A DNA stretch of 64,000 nucleotides from Microbacterium sp. Root166 (GTDB lineage Bacteria > Actinomycetota > Actinomycetes > Actinomycetales > Microbacteriaceae): NCBI RefSeq assembly GCF_001427145.1, contig NZ_LMGL01000001.1, positions 605,540 through 669,539 of the forward strand. Reading direction: 5' to 3'. Positions 24,563 through 34,031 of the stretch are shown here, in pieces. Numbering within the stretch: the first letter of the stretch is position 1; the number at the start of each line of letters is the position of its first letter. The translations under genes were made by a program, and so were the position numbers. Below the pieces are notes generated by a model that worked only from the letters and a program-made list of their open reading frames with translations, was not told the DNA's origin and ran no database searches.

Positions 24563-25842
24563 GCGATCGGCTCCATGACCTCGAGGCCGCCGAGGAAGGG
24601 ACGCAGCACTTCGGGCACGGTGACCGAGCCGTCTTCGCGCTGGTGCGTCTCGAGCAGGGCGACGATCCACCGCGTGGTCGCGAGCGTGCCGTTGAGCGTC
24701 GCGACGTGCTCGGTCTTGCCGCTCCCCTTGCCGGGCTCGGCGGGAAGGCGGCGACGGATGTCGAGCCGGCGCGCCTGGTAGGTCGTGCAGTTCGAGGTCG
24801 AGGTCAGCTCGCGGTAGGCGTTCTGCGTCGGCACCCACGCCTCGACGTCGTACTTGCGCGCCGCGCTGGAGCCGAGGTCGCCCGCGGCGACGTCGATCAC
24901 CCGGTAGCTGAGGCCCAGATCCTGCAGCAGGGCCTCTTGGAGAGCGACCAGCCGCAGGTGCTCGGCCTCGGCATCCGCTGCCGTCGTATAGACGAACATC
25001 TCGAGCTTGTTGAACTGGTGCACGCGGATGATGCCGCGGGTGTCCTTGCCGTAGGAGCCGGCCTCGCGGCGGTAGCACGTCGACCAGCCGGCGTAGCGCT
25101 TCGCGCCCTTGCCGAGGTCGAGGATCTCGTCCATGTGATACCCGGCGAGGGGGACCTCGCTGGTGCCGACGAGATAGAGGTCGTCGTCTTCGAGGTGGTA
25201 CACCTCGGCGGAGTGCTGACCGAGGAACCCGGTGCCGCGCATGACCTCGGGACGCACCAGCGTCGGGGGGATCAGCGGGATGAAACCGGCCTGCAGCGCG
25301 CGGTCGAGTGCGAGGTTCATGAGCGCGATCTCGAGGCGCGCGCCGATGCCGGTGAGGAAGTAGAACCGGCTGCCCGAGACCTTGGTGCCGCGCTCCATGT
25401 CGATGGCGCCGAGCAGCTCGCCCAGGGCGAGGTGGTCGCGCGCTTCGAAGTCGAAGGCGGGCACCTCGCCGTGCGTGCGCAGGGTGACGAAGTCCTCTTC
25501 GCCGCCGGCGGGCACGCCGTCGATGACGATGTTCTCGATCCTGGCCAGTGCTTCATCGGATGCCGCTTCCGCGACTCCGACGGCGTGATGGGCCTGCTTG
25601 ACCCGCTCGCTGAGGTCCTTGGCCTCGGCGACCAGGGCGGCCTTCTCGTCCTTGGGCGCCTGAGCGACCCGCTTGCCGTGCGCGTTCTGCGCGGCCCGGA
25701 GCTCTTCGAACGCCGTGATCGCCGCGCGACGCTCGCGATCGGCATCCAGTGCCGCATCGACCGTGTCGGGCGACTCTCCCCGGGCCTCCTGCGAGCGCTT
25801 GACCAGCTCGGGATTCTCACGGAGGAATGCGGGATCGATCAC
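24559..25842 (-). CDS. serS: Seryl-tRNA synthetase
   Basis: A 427-residue class II synthetase of the usual length. The N-terminal coiled-coil arm (about residues 25-105) binds the long variable arm of tRNA-Ser. The catalytic domain shows motif 2 in [19 protein letters not shown] and motif 3 in the [21 protein letters not shown] segment; [11 protein letters not shown] is also diagnostic. It charges tRNA-Ser in the cytoplasm. The start is a GTG (25842) with only a weak ribosome site. A tRNA-Ser gene lies 1 kb downstream on the same strand. Confidence 0.96.
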   Translation of the reverse strand: MIDPAFLRENPELVKRSQEARGESPDTVDAALDADRERRAAITAFEELRAAQNAHGKRVAQAPKDEKAALVAEAKDLSERVKQAHHAVGVAEAASDEALARIENIVIDGVPAGGEEDFVTLRTHGEVPAFDFEARDHLALGELLGAIDMERGTKVSGSRFYFLTGIGARLEIALMNLALDRALQAGFIPLIPPTLVRPEVMRGTGFLGQHSAEVYHLEDDDLYLVGTSEVPLAGYHMDEILDLGKGAKRYAGWSTCYRREAGSYGKDTRGIIRVHQFNKLEMFVYTTAADAEAEHLRLVALQEALLQDLGLSYRVIDVAAGDLGSSAARKYDVEAWVPTQNAYRELTSTSNCTTYQARRLDIRRRLPAEPGKGSGKTEHVATLNGTLATTRWIVALLETHQREDGSVTVPEVLRPFLGGLEVMEPIA

Positions 25843-25935
25843 CCTGCAAGCTTAGTCGCCGCCCGAGTGGCGCTTCTCTGCCCGGTGCGAGGGCGTTTCC
25901 GTCCGATTCCCGGCGCGGGGTCATACGCTGTAGAC

Positions 25936-27276
25936 ATGCCGACCCCTCCCGACGACCGCGACGCCGGCTCGCCGGACGAGGACGCACCCGTACCCGCTCA
26001 CCCCGCCGACGCGATCTATGTCGACGGACCCGACACCGCAGAGCTCGAGGCGGTCGACGAGGCCATCGAGGAGCAGCTCGAGGAGGCGGAGTCCGGATCC
26101 GGGCCGCGAACGTCCCCGGCGGGTGAGGGTTCCGGAAAGCCGGATGCGCCCGATCCGGCGGAGGCAGCCGAACCCGACCAGGTCATCCGCGAGCCCGAGG
26201 ACGTCGAGCCCGACACGACCGACGGCGAGACCGGCGAGGCACGGCGGGTCGGCCGCGAGGGCGAGACGGAGCCGATCACGGGCGGCGAGGAGCGGCCGAG
26301 CCCCAAGGCAGCGCTCATCTACAACCCCATCAAGGCCGACGGCGACGTGATGCGCGAGACGCTCACGCGCCTGTCCGCGGAGGCCGGCTGGTCCGAGCCC
26401 CTGTTCTACGAGACCACCGTCGACGATCTCGGCGACGACGTGACCCGCCAGGCGCTCGAGGCCGGAGCAGACGCTGTGCTCGTCGCCGGCGGCGACGGGA
26501 CCGTCCGCGCGGTCTCGGAGGCGATGAGCGGATCAGGCGTGCCGCTGTCGATCGTGCCGAGCGGCACAGGCAACCTGCTGGCGCGCAACCTGAAGCTGCC
26601 GCTCACCGAGCCCGAAGCCATGATGCGGGCGGTCTTCGACGGTGAGACCCTTCCGATGGACATCGGCTGGACCGAGCTGAAGCGGTCCGACGGCGAGGTC
26701 GAGGAGCGGGCATTCGTCGTGATGGGGGGCATCGGCCTCGACGCCGCGATGATCGCGAACACCAGCGCTCAGCTGAAGAAGACCGTCGGCTGGGTGGCCT
26801 ACGTCGACGGCGCGGCCCGCTCGCTGGCATCCGCAAAGCCCTTCCGCGTGATGTACCAGCTGCCCGGAGCTCGCCTGCATTCAGCACGTGTGCAGAGCGT
26901 GCTGTTCGCCAACTGCGGGTCGCTGCCGGCGGGGCTCGAGCTCATCCCCGAGGCATCCATCGTCGACGGAGCACTGGACATCGTCATCATCCAGCCCAAG
27001 GGAGCGCTCGGGTGGATCTTCGTCTGGCGCCGAGTCGCGTGGGACAACAGCTTCCTCCGCAAGTTCCGCGCGGGGCGGCGAGTGCTTGCCCTGCGCACCA
27101 AGGACAACGCGGTGCGGTACTCCCGGGGCACCGGCATCGAGCTCGCCACGCACGACGCCCAGCCGGTGCAGCTCGACGGCGATGAGTTCGGCGAGGCCAT
27201 CTCGGTGCGCACCCGCGTCGACCCCGGAGCCCTGCTCGTCGTGATCCCGCAGGCGCACGACGTCGGCGACCTTTAG
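25936..27276 (+). CDS. Diacylglycerol kinase-like lipid kinase with acidic N-terminal extension
   Basis: A 446-residue protein. Residues 1 to about 120 are low-complexity, rich in Asp, Glu, Pro and Gly, and likely disordered. The kinase domain then begins at KAALIYNPIKAD, with the nucleotide-binding GGDGTVRAVSEA motif near residue 185 and PSGTGNLLARNLKLP near 205; the C-terminal beta-sandwich ends near GEAISVRTRVDPG. Members phosphorylate diacylglycerol or related lipids for phospholipid recycling at the membrane. The extension is unusual compared with the roughly 300-residue family core. The ATG at 25936 is followed directly by the extension, and no later start has a good ribosome site. Confidence 0.88.
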   Translation: MPTPPDDRDAGSPDEDAPVPAHPADAIYVDGPDTAELEAVDEAIEEQLEEAESGSGPRTSPAGEGSGKPDAPDPAEAAEPDQVIREPEDVEPDTTDGETGEARRVGREGETEPITGGEERPSPKAALIYNPIKADGDVMRETLTRLSAEAGWSEPLFYETTVDDLGDDVTRQALEAGADAVLVAGGDGTVRAVSEAMSGSGVPLSIVPSGTGNLLARNLKLPLTEPEAMMRAVFDGETLPMDIGWTELKRSDGEVEERAFVVMGGIGLDAAMIANTSAQLKKTVGWVAYVDGAARSLASAKPFRVMYQLPGARLHSARVQSVLFANCGSLPAGLELIPEASIVDGALDIVIIQPKGALGWIFVWRRVAWDNSFLRKFRAGRRVLALRTKDNAVRYSRGTGIELATHDAQPVQLDGDEFGEAISVRTRVDPGALLVVIPQAHDVGDL

Positions 27277-27298
27277 CCCCGGCCGCACGGCCGACGCA

Positions 27299-27335
27299 CG
27301 GATCGGCCACGTCCCCGAGGGCAGTGGCCGATCCG
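27299..27335. terminator. Bidirectional terminator between the lipid kinase and ThuA genes
   Basis: A perfect 12-bp stem (27299-27310 with 27324-27335, 13-base loop) lies between convergent gene ends at 27276 and 27358. Confidence 0.75.
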
Positions 27336-27357
27336 CGCGTCCAGGCGACTCCGAGGA

Positions 27358-28446
27358 TCAGGGGAGCAGAGCCTCCTGCCACTCGATGAGATCGGCGATC
27401 TTCTCGACCAGCGTCGGGTCCTGGAGCCCGTGCGCCTTGCCGAACGCCTGCTGCAGCACGGCGACCGCGGTCGCGTGATCGTCCGCCGCGGCGGACGCCT
27501 CTGCGGCGTCCAGGTAGGCGCTGACGTCGCCCGACAGCTTCTCGACGCGGACCGAGCCGTCCTCGAGTCCGGCCACGACCTCGTCGACCTCGTCGAACGT
27601 GACGCAGTCGCCTCCGCCGGTCACGACGCCGGCGGTCCACTCGATGCCGCCGAGGATGTGCTCGAGGAAGAGCGGGTCGCTCCATGACACGTCGGTGTGA
27701 CCGGCACCCTCGTACCAGGACCGGCCGCCTTCGAAGTTGTGGCACCAGGCCAGCGGGTGGTCCGCACCCATGGCCCCGTTCCCGGGGTTGTAGGTCGACT
27801 CGTCGAGCGTGATCAGCACATGGACGTCTTCACGAGGGTTGGTCGTGAAGTTGTACCACTCGTCGAAGCGGACCCACTCGGTCGGCAGCATCGTGGTTGA
27901 CGGGTGGCCCGGGCTCTCGACTCGCATCGTCGCGGTCTGCTGCGCGGGGTGGTTGCGGAACCGCGCGCCGCCGCCGGTCAGCTCGCTGTACCAGGGCACA
28001 GTGTGCATCGAGTCGGTGGCCGCGTGGAGGCCGACGTAACCGCCGCCGGAGCGGATGTACGCCTGGAACGCGGCGAGCTCGGCGTCGTTGAGCAGCCGCG
28101 GACGGTTGGGGTCGAGGTTATTGGTCGCATCGACGGGCGAGGCGAAGATGATCGTCGCGTACTGGGACAGGTCCTCACCGGAGGTGAACGGCGAGGAAGT
28201 GAGCGTCAGCGTCGGCTGCCGGCTGTCCCAGACGTCGACCGAGAAGCCGTTGGCCTCACCGAGGTCGATGATCGCGTTGGTCGTGTCGTCGATGTGCGAG
28301 TGGCGGAAGCCGAGGGTCTGCCCCACGACGAGGACCTTGTACGGGTCATCGTCGGCGGCGAGCGCCGGGACCGCGGCGATGCCGAGCGTGAGCGTGAGCC
28401 CGGCGACGGCGACGCCGGTGACCCCGCGACGGAGGTGTCTGTTCAT
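27358..28446 (-). CDS. Secreted ThuA-domain protein
   Basis: A 362-residue exported protein. The signal peptide (RRGVTGVAVAGLTLTLGIA, cleavage near PALAAD) leads to a ThuA-like class I glutamine-amidotransferase fold (about 35-250) with KVLVVGQTLGFRHSHI, GGGYVGLHAATDS, PWYSELTGG and PLAWCHNFEGGRSWYEG. ThuA was named from trehalose use in rhizobia, but the biochemical role is unclear; secreted versions often occur with sugar-degrading enzymes. The last 90 residues are helical and unrecognised. It stands alone with its own promoter (28527-28556). Confidence 0.85.
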   Translation of the reverse strand: MNRHLRRGVTGVAVAGLTLTLGIAAVPALAADDDPYKVLVVGQTLGFRHSHIDDTTNAIIDLGEANGFSVDVWDSRQPTLTLTSSPFTSGEDLSQYATIIFASPVDATNNLDPNRPRLLNDAELAAFQAYIRSGGGYVGLHAATDSMHTVPWYSELTGGGARFRNHPAQQTATMRVESPGHPSTTMLPTEWVRFDEWYNFTTNPREDVHVLITLDESTYNPGNGAMGADHPLAWCHNFEGGRSWYEGAGHTDVSWSDPLFLEHILGGIEWTAGVVTGGGDCVTFDEVDEVVAGLEDGSVRVEKLSGDVSAYLDAAEASAAADDHATAVAVLQQAFGKAHGLQDPTLVEKIADLIEWQEALLP

Positions 28447-28526
28447 GTGGTCGTTCTCCCCTTCGAGCTGGACCTGCTGTCATCGGCGACCAATATGTTG
28501 CTTCCGCCGACATATATCTGGGCTCG

Positions 28527-28556
28527 ACGATAGGGGCCTCATCCGAGGGGTGTCAA
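28527..28556 (-). promoter_or_regulatory. Predicted promoter of the ThuA gene
   Basis: On the minus strand TTGACA (28556-28551) and TATCGT (28532-28527) are 18 bases apart, giving a leader of about 75 bases. The -35 is a consensus match. Confidence 0.6.
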
Positions 28557-28963
28557 CGGTGGTGCGGCGGGCCGGCGACGGTGGGACCGGTGTCTTTTGC
28601 CCGCCGTCGGCCGAACTCGCGGCCGGTTCGATCAGAGCGCTTTCGCCATATGCCTGACCAGGCGCACGCAGGCGGCTTCGGGCGCCGAATGCGGGCCGGT
28701 GGTGCAGCCGTGCCGGACGAAGCGATCGAGGGGAGCGCTCCCACTTGCCGACGACCACGATGAGCCGGGATTAACTTCCACCGCCGGATTCGTCGGCCCT
28801 GACACCGTGGCCGAGCGTGCCACGGGTGCCCCCTGAGTCACAGATTCAGGAGACACGCCGTGCGACCCGTCGCCAACTCGTGAGTCGATGCCGTTTCTCC
28901 TGCATCTTCAACGCGAGGCGCGTGACCGGCCCCTGCTGCCGGCGTCCACGGAAGGATGGAGGG
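28557..28963. other. Non-coding stretch upstream of the photolyase
   Basis: About 400 bases between the divergent ThuA and photolyase genes. Frames here lack codon bias and ribosome sites. I see no convincing RNA gene, and only weak promoter-like words for the photolyase. Confidence 0.5.
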
Positions 28964-30319
28964 GTGACGTCCCCGTCGATCGTCTGGTTCCGTGATGACC
29001 TGCGCCTGGCAGACAACCCCGCGCTGCGCGCGGCGCTCGACCGCGGCGAGCCGGTCATCGGCCTGTACGTCCTCGACGAGGAGTCGCCCAGCATCCGCCC
29101 CCTCGGCGGTGCGGCCCGCTGGTGGCTGCACCATTCGCTGACTTCGCTCCGCGAACGCCTGCGTGAACGCGGCGGCGACCTGGTGCTGCGGCGCGGACCG
29201 GCGTCCCGCGTCGTGGCGCAGACCGTGACGGATGCCGCGGCCGGCGCGGTGTTCTGGAACCGCCGCTACGGCGGGCCCGAGCGCGACGTCGATGCCTTCC
29301 TCAAGACGTCGCTGCGCGCCGATGGGGTCGACGTCGCCTCCTTCGCGGCGTCCCTCCTCTTCGAGCCGTGGACCGTCACGACCGGCGCCGGCACGCACTT
29401 CTCGGTCTATTCGCCGTTCTGGCGGGCCTGCCTGGCGCTGCCCGCGCCGCGAGCGCCGCTGCCCGAGCCGAGGGAGGTCGCGGGGCCGCGGCATCCGCTC
29501 GGTTCTGATGAGCTCGAGGACTGGGACCTGCGGCCCGCCCGGCCGGACTGGGCGGGCGGACTCCGCGAGACGTGGGAGCCGGGCGAGCCCGCGGCCCGGC
29601 GACGACTGCGGGAGTTCCTGTCGGACGACCTCGACTCGTACGACCGCGCCCGGGACGAGCCGGCGGCAGGCGGGACGTCGCTGCTCTCGCCGAGGCTGCG
29701 GTGGGGCGAGCTCAGCCCCCACACCGTCTGGCATCAGGCGCTCGAGGACGGGCGGGGTGGCCGGTTCCTGTCGGAGCTCGGATGGCGCGAGTTCGCGTGG
29801 CACACGCTCTTCCACTTCCCCGGCCTCGCCACGAAGAACCTGCGTCGCGAGTTCGACGCCTTCCCGTGGCCGCGGCTGCATCCGACGCAGCTCGAGGCGT
29901 GGCAGCACGGCCGCACCGGCGTCGCCCTGGTCGACGCGGGCATGCGCGAGCTGTGGCACACCGGCTACATGCACAACCGGGTGCGGATGGTCGCGGCATC
30001 CTTCCTCGTGAAGAACCTGCTGATCGACTGGCGACACGGGGAGGAGTGGTTCTGGGACACGCTGGTCGACGCGGATGCCGCGAACAACCCCTTCAACTGG
30101 CAATGGGTCGCGGGGTCCGGCGCCGACGCGGCACCCTACTTCCGGATCTTCAACCCCGAGCTGCAGGCGAAGAAGTTCGATGCGGACGGGCACTACGTGC
30201 GGCAGTGGGCGCCGGAGCACCTCGGCGACGACCCGCCCGAGCCCATCGTCGACCTGCGCGCGACCCGGCAGGCCGCCCTGGACGCGTACGACGTGGTGAA
30301 GCGGGCGCCGCGGGGCTGA
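28964..30319 (+). CDS. Deoxyribodipyrimidine photolyase / cryptochrome family
   Basis: A 451-residue light-dependent DNA repair enzyme. The N-terminal antenna-binding domain begins SPSIVWFRDDLRLADNPALR; the C-terminal FAD domain has RLRWGELSPHTVWHQ, the FLSELGWREFAWHTLFHFP stretch, the YMHNRVRMVAASFLVKNLL block with the conserved Asn-Arg, and the terminal WQWVAGSGADAAPYFRIFNP. These are class I CPD photolyase signatures. The GTG at 28964 lies seven bases after AAGGA; frames extending upstream are rejected for lack of codon bias. A dispersed repeat follows the stop and part of its 3' end is duplicated. Confidence 0.92.
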   Translation: MTSPSIVWFRDDLRLADNPALRAALDRGEPVIGLYVLDEESPSIRPLGGAARWWLHHSLTSLRERLRERGGDLVLRRGPASRVVAQTVTDAAAGAVFWNRRYGGPERDVDAFLKTSLRADGVDVASFAASLLFEPWTVTTGAGTHFSVYSPFWRACLALPAPRAPLPEPREVAGPRHPLGSDELEDWDLRPARPDWAGGLRETWEPGEPAARRRLREFLSDDLDSYDRARDEPAAGGTSLLSPRLRWGELSPHTVWHQALEDGRGGRFLSELGWREFAWHTLFHFPGLATKNLRREFDAFPWPRLHPTQLEAWQHGRTGVALVDAGMRELWHTGYMHNRVRMVAASFLVKNLLIDWRHGEEWFWDTLVDADAANNPFNWQWVAGSGADAAPYFRIFNPELQAKKFDADGHYVRQWAPEHLGDDPPEPIVDLRATRQAALDAYDVVKRAPRG

Positions 30320-30345
30320 TCCCGGTGAAGCAGGCGCGAACAACT

Positions 30346-30372
30346 GAAGCACGCCGATCAGCGGCATGTCTC
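30346..30372. repeat. 27-bp palindromic intergenic repeat, copy A
   Basis: One of three similar 27-bp imperfect palindromes (others at 30495-30521 and 41803-41829). It starts GAAGCACGCC, ends GTCTC and has GATCA in the centre, and lies downstream of a convergent gene. Confidence 0.65.
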
Positions 30373-30494
30373 GCTCGCCGGCGCCTGCCTCACCGCGTAC
30401 GACGTGGTGAAGCAAGGCGCCGCGGGACCCCGTCATCGAGGCACGCACGACTGGGCGAAGCACGCGCTACCGGTTGAAGCACGCGCGACCAGCT

Positions 30495-30521
30495 GAAGCA
30501 CGCCGATCACCGGCATGCCTC
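30495..30521. repeat. 27-bp palindromic intergenic repeat, copy B
   Basis: This differs from copy A in three positions and is the most symmetrical of the pair (GAAGCACGCC...GGCATGCCTC). It overlaps the stop codon of the GH36 gene. Confidence 0.65.
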
Positions 30522-32622
30522 AGTCGCCGGCGCCTGCCTCGGCGGGGACGCTGTGGGTGAGACCGACGGCGTCGACCCGCAGCACCACCGCATTGCCGGG
30601 CAGGAGCAGGGGCATCGGCAGACCGAGACCCATCAGCACGGCGCCCGGCAGCGTGACGCCCCCGGCGATCCACGGCGGGGCGGCGTCCTGCAGCACCGAG
30701 AACGGCGCACCGATGTCGAGCACCGCGACGCGGTAGCGGCGCTCCGGGTCCAGCCCGGCGAGCCGCAGCGGCGCAGGCAGCGCAGTGTCGGTCGCATCGA
30801 GCACGACGTACGAGAAGACCGCCGTCCCGAGATCCGGAGCCACGACCCCGTGCACCAGCACCGAGTCGTCGGCGCCGTCGAGCCGCACCACGCGTCCCGA
30901 GTGCAGCAGCGTCCGAAGGTCCTTGTGCACCGAGACCCACCGGTGCACCGCCTCGAGATCCTCGGGCGCCACCCGCGTCAGGTCGGACTCGATGCCGGCG
31001 TGCCCGAACAGTGCCGTCACCAGGCGCAACCCCAGCCCCGCCACGCGGCCCGTCGTGTGCGCACGGGCGTCGCCGACGTGCGCGCCGAGGTACTCCGGCG
31101 GGACGAGCACGCCCGTCCACCGTTGGATCGCCTGGCGCACGAGCGGATCGTTGGTGTCGCTGGTCCAGACGCGGTCGACGCGACGCAGCATCTCGAGGTC
31201 GATCCGGCCGCCGCCCGACGCGCACGACTCGATCTCGACGCCGGGATGCGCCGCGCGCAGGCGATCGATCAGCCGGTACAGCCCGAGCACCTGGGGCCGC
31301 GAGGCGTCGACCAGCAGATCCCGGTTGTGATCCCACTTGAGATACGCGATCGCGTACTCGGTGAGCAGGGCGTCGAGACGCTCGAAGAGGTGCTGCTCGA
31401 CCTCGGGCAGCGACAGATCGAGCACGTGCTGCCAGCGCCAGGTGACGGTGTCCGAGGGCGTCAACAGCCACTCCGGATGCCGCCGCACGAGGTCAGAGTC
31501 GAGACTGGCCATCTCGGGCTCGACCCACAGCCCGAACTCCATGCCCGCGGCGTTCACGCGCTCGATGAGCGGCCCGAGACCGTCCGGCCAGCGGATCGGG
31601 TCGACGGTCCAGTCGCCGAGCGCACGCCGGTCGTCGGTGCGGCCGAGGGACCAGCCGTCGTCGAGCACGAACCGCTCGACGCCGACCTCGGCCGCGCGCT
31701 CGACGAGCGGCTCGAGGCGCTCGAGGGAGTGCTCGAAGTAGACGGCCTCCCAGGTGTTGAGGGTGACCGGTCGCGGCCGGTCGATGGTCGACCACGAGCG
31801 GATCCAGGGGTGCAGCCGGTCGGACAGGCCGTCGAGCCCGGCATCCGACCACGTCGCGACGATCGTCGGCGTCGCATACTCCGATCCCGGGGCGAGCGGC
31901 CCCGGGGTCACGCGCTCCCCCGCCCCGAGCACCGACGGCCCGAGGTCGGACCGCTCGAACCACTGCCGGGTGTCGCCGCTCCAGGCGACGTGCGTCGACC
32001 ACACCTCGCCGGATGCAAAGCCGAAGCCCGGGGTGCCGGCGACCATGAGGAAGGGGTCGTCATGCCCGCCGCGGCCGTGCCGGGTCTCACGCAGCCAGAC
32101 ACCCTGGCCCGGCTGCGTGCGCTGCGGGCGGCGCTCCCCCGCCCAGCGGCCCGAGAAGTCGAGCACCTCGCGAGCGCGGTCGGGCACGGGCAGCACCACG
32201 TCGCCCGCCGTCAGCAGCAGCGGCTCGGCACCGTCGTTGCGCACGACGTGCGAGAGCAGCAGCACGCCCTGCGCCGTGAGCTCGAGGCGGGTCGTGATGA
32301 CGGCATCCGCCACCGCACTGCGCACGACGATCACGTCGCCGTCGCGCGTCGTCGACAGCTGCCGGGGCGCAGTGCGCACCTCGGGCAGGGAGACACCGGG
32401 ATGCCCCGTCCATCCGTCACTGAGGGACGGCAGCAGTGTGAGCCGCAGCGGCACGTCGACCGAACTGGGCGGCACCGCCGGCACCACGGCGTCGGCGAGC
32501 GCGGTGCGGTCGGCGGGCGAGAGGGCGCCCGCGTCGCGGCCCCAGTGGACCACGGCGGGAACGCCCGCGCCGCGGGAGTCGAGCACGAGGCTGACTCCCG
32601 CGGCGCGGAGGTGATGGATCAC
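30520..32622 (-). CDS. GH36 alpha-galactosidase
   Basis: A 700-residue cytoplasmic enzyme (no signal peptide) that should release terminal alpha-galactose from melibiose- or raffinose-type sugars. The N-terminal beta-sandwich is followed by the TIM barrel; the nucleophile Asp is in YLKWDHNRD, the signature CASGGGRIDLEML follows, and the acid/base Asp is in RVWTSDTND. WEAVYFEH and RFVLDDGWSLGRTDDR are also GH36 hallmarks. The GTG start at 32622 is ten bases after the binding-protein stop, so it is the last gene of the galactoside operon. Its final codons belong to a repeat shared with the intergenic region. Confidence 0.93.
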   Translation of the reverse strand: MIHHLRAAGVSLVLDSRGAGVPAVVHWGRDAGALSPADRTALADAVVPAVPPSSVDVPLRLTLLPSLSDGWTGHPGVSLPEVRTAPRQLSTTRDGDVIVVRSAVADAVITTRLELTAQGVLLLSHVVRNDGAEPLLLTAGDVVLPVPDRAREVLDFSGRWAGERRPQRTQPGQGVWLRETRHGRGGHDDPFLMVAGTPGFGFASGEVWSTHVAWSGDTRQWFERSDLGPSVLGAGERVTPGPLAPGSEYATPTIVATWSDAGLDGLSDRLHPWIRSWSTIDRPRPVTLNTWEAVYFEHSLERLEPLVERAAEVGVERFVLDDGWSLGRTDDRRALGDWTVDPIRWPDGLGPLIERVNAAGMEFGLWVEPEMASLDSDLVRRHPEWLLTPSDTVTWRWQHVLDLSLPEVEQHLFERLDALLTEYAIAYLKWDHNRDLLVDASRPQVLGLYRLIDRLRAAHPGVEIESCASGGGRIDLEMLRRVDRVWTSDTNDPLVRQAIQRWTGVLVPPEYLGAHVGDARAHTTGRVAGLGLRLVTALFGHAGIESDLTRVAPEDLEAVHRWVSVHKDLRTLLHSGRVVRLDGADDSVLVHGVVAPDLGTAVFSYVVLDATDTALPAPLRLAGLDPERRYRVAVLDIGAPFSVLQDAAPPWIAGGVTLPGAVLMGLGLPMPLLLPGNAVVLRVDAVGLTHSVPAEAGAGD

Positions 32623-32632
32623 GCGGCGGACT

Positions 32633-33964
32633 CTACTCCGCGACCGGGATCGACTGCGCCTTGAGGGTGCTGATCGTCGACGCCTGAGCCGCCTCGAGCG
32701 CCTCGAGCAGCGTGCCCTGACCCGTGACCGCCTTCTGGAAGCCGTCCGAGACGTCCGCGTAGGTCTGGGTCATGGTCGGGCCCCACACGAAGTCGGGGTT
32801 GACCTGACCGGCCGCCTCGGCGAACACGTCGTAGATCTTCTGGCCGCCGTAGAACTCGACGCCCTCCTGCAGCGAGGGCAGGTCGAGGCCGGCCGTCGTC
32901 GCGGGGTAGATGTTCGCCGATTCGTTCAGCGCGGTCAGCGCCTCGTCCGACGTGTTCAGCCACAGCGCGAACTGGGTGGCCTCGTAGAGGTGCTCCGTGC
33001 CCTTGAACACGGCAATCGACGAGCCGCCCCAGTTGCCGGAGGCGGTGTCGCCGGCCTCCCACTGCGGGGAGGGCGCGACCGACCAGTTGCCGGCGGTGTC
33101 GGGTGCGCCCGACGAGATCGAGTTGGCGCCCCAGACGGCGGAGTTCCAGGTCCAGACCTCGCCCGAGTTGTAGGCGTTGTTCCACTCCTCGGTCCAGGCC
33201 GGGTACGTGGCGACGAGGTCCTCGTCGAGGAGCTCCTGCCAGTAGGCCGCGACCGTCTCCGAGGTGTCGCCGGTCAAATCGACGGTCCACTCGTCGCCGT
33301 CGTTGGTGAACCAGTCGCCGTTGCCCTGCCACACGAAGCCCGCGAACTGGTTGATGTCGGCGGTCGAGAAGTTGGTGATGTAGCCACCGGCCTCGCGCAC
33401 CTTGACGGCGGCGGCCTTGTACTCCTCCCACGTCGTGGGGACGGCGATGCCGTTCTGCTCGAACAGGTCCGAGCGGTAGAACAGCGCCATGGGACCGGAG
33501 TCCTGCGGCACGCCGTAGACGCCGTCCTCGCTGCCCAGGGTGACCTGGCCCCAGGTCCAGGGGATGAACTGCTCTTCGGCGGCGACGATGTCCTCGCACG
33601 CGGCGAGGTTCTCGAGGCCGTCCTGCACGCGGAAGCTCGACAGCGCGTCGTACTCGATCTGGCCGAGGTCGGGCGCGTTGCCCGCCTCGAGCTGGCTGAA
33701 GAAGCTCTTGTACGTTCCGCCGTTGCCGTTGGGACCGGTCTGGACCTCGACCTGGATGTCGGGGTTCTCCTCGTTCCACAGCGCGACGACGTCTTCGATG
33801 CCGGGGATCCAGGACGTGAACTCGAGCGTCACGTCGCCTTCGGATGGGGCGCAGGACGCGGCATCCGCGCCGCCGTCGGTGCCTCCGCCGCCGGCGCAAC
33901 CGGCGAGCGTGAGCGCGCTGAGCAGTGCGACGCCTGTGACGACTGCCCTCTTGGAGTGCTGCAT
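32633..33964 (-). CDS. CUT1-type sugar ABC transporter substrate-binding lipoprotein
   Basis: A 443-residue SBP_bac_1 family lipoprotein. The lipobox is SALTLAGC near residue 23, followed by a Gly-rich linker. The mature part starts VTLEFTSWIPGIEDVVALWNEE, with WQGNGDWFTNDGD in the middle and a C-terminal GFQKAVTGQGTLLEALEAA, as in oligosaccharide-binding proteins. It would capture alpha- or beta-galactosides for the two permeases encoded just upstream. Unusually for the operon, it follows the permeases rather than leading them. No ATPase gene is present. Confidence 0.9.
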   Translation of the reverse strand: MQHSKRAVVTGVALLSALTLAGCAGGGGTDGGADAASCAPSEGDVTLEFTSWIPGIEDVVALWNEENPDIQVEVQTGPNGNGGTYKSFFSQLEAGNAPDLGQIEYDALSSFRVQDGLENLAACEDIVAAEEQFIPWTWGQVTLGSEDGVYGVPQDSGPMALFYRSDLFEQNGIAVPTTWEEYKAAAVKVREAGGYITNFSTADINQFAGFVWQGNGDWFTNDGDEWTVDLTGDTSETVAAYWQELLDEDLVATYPAWTEEWNNAYNSGEVWTWNSAVWGANSISSGAPDTAGNWSVAPSPQWEAGDTASGNWGGSSIAVFKGTEHLYEATQFALWLNTSDEALTALNESANIYPATTAGLDLPSLQEGVEFYGGQKIYDVFAEAAGQVNPDFVWGPTMTQTYADVSDGFQKAVTGQGTLLEALEAAQASTISTLKAQSIPVAE

Positions 33965-34031
33965 GATCTTCCTTACTGATCGGGTGATGCGGGATTTCAG
34001 GGATGCCGGGGCGCGAGCCGTCGGCGTGGAT

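Larger units (their letters stand above)
30282..30540. repeat. Imperfect tandem duplication joining the photolyase and GH36 3' ends
   Basis: The photolyase 3' end (about 30284-30315) recurs in diverged form at about 30394-30426. The last codons of the GH36 gene (30520-30540) recur at about 30370-30391. The unit is duplicated with an insertion of some 39 bases, so the intergenic space is made of decayed copies of the two gene ends. Confidence 0.7.

Noticed and set aside
28557..28963. Small plus-strand frames before the photolyase
   Set aside because: No ribosome sites, no codon bias and no similarity to known proteins.
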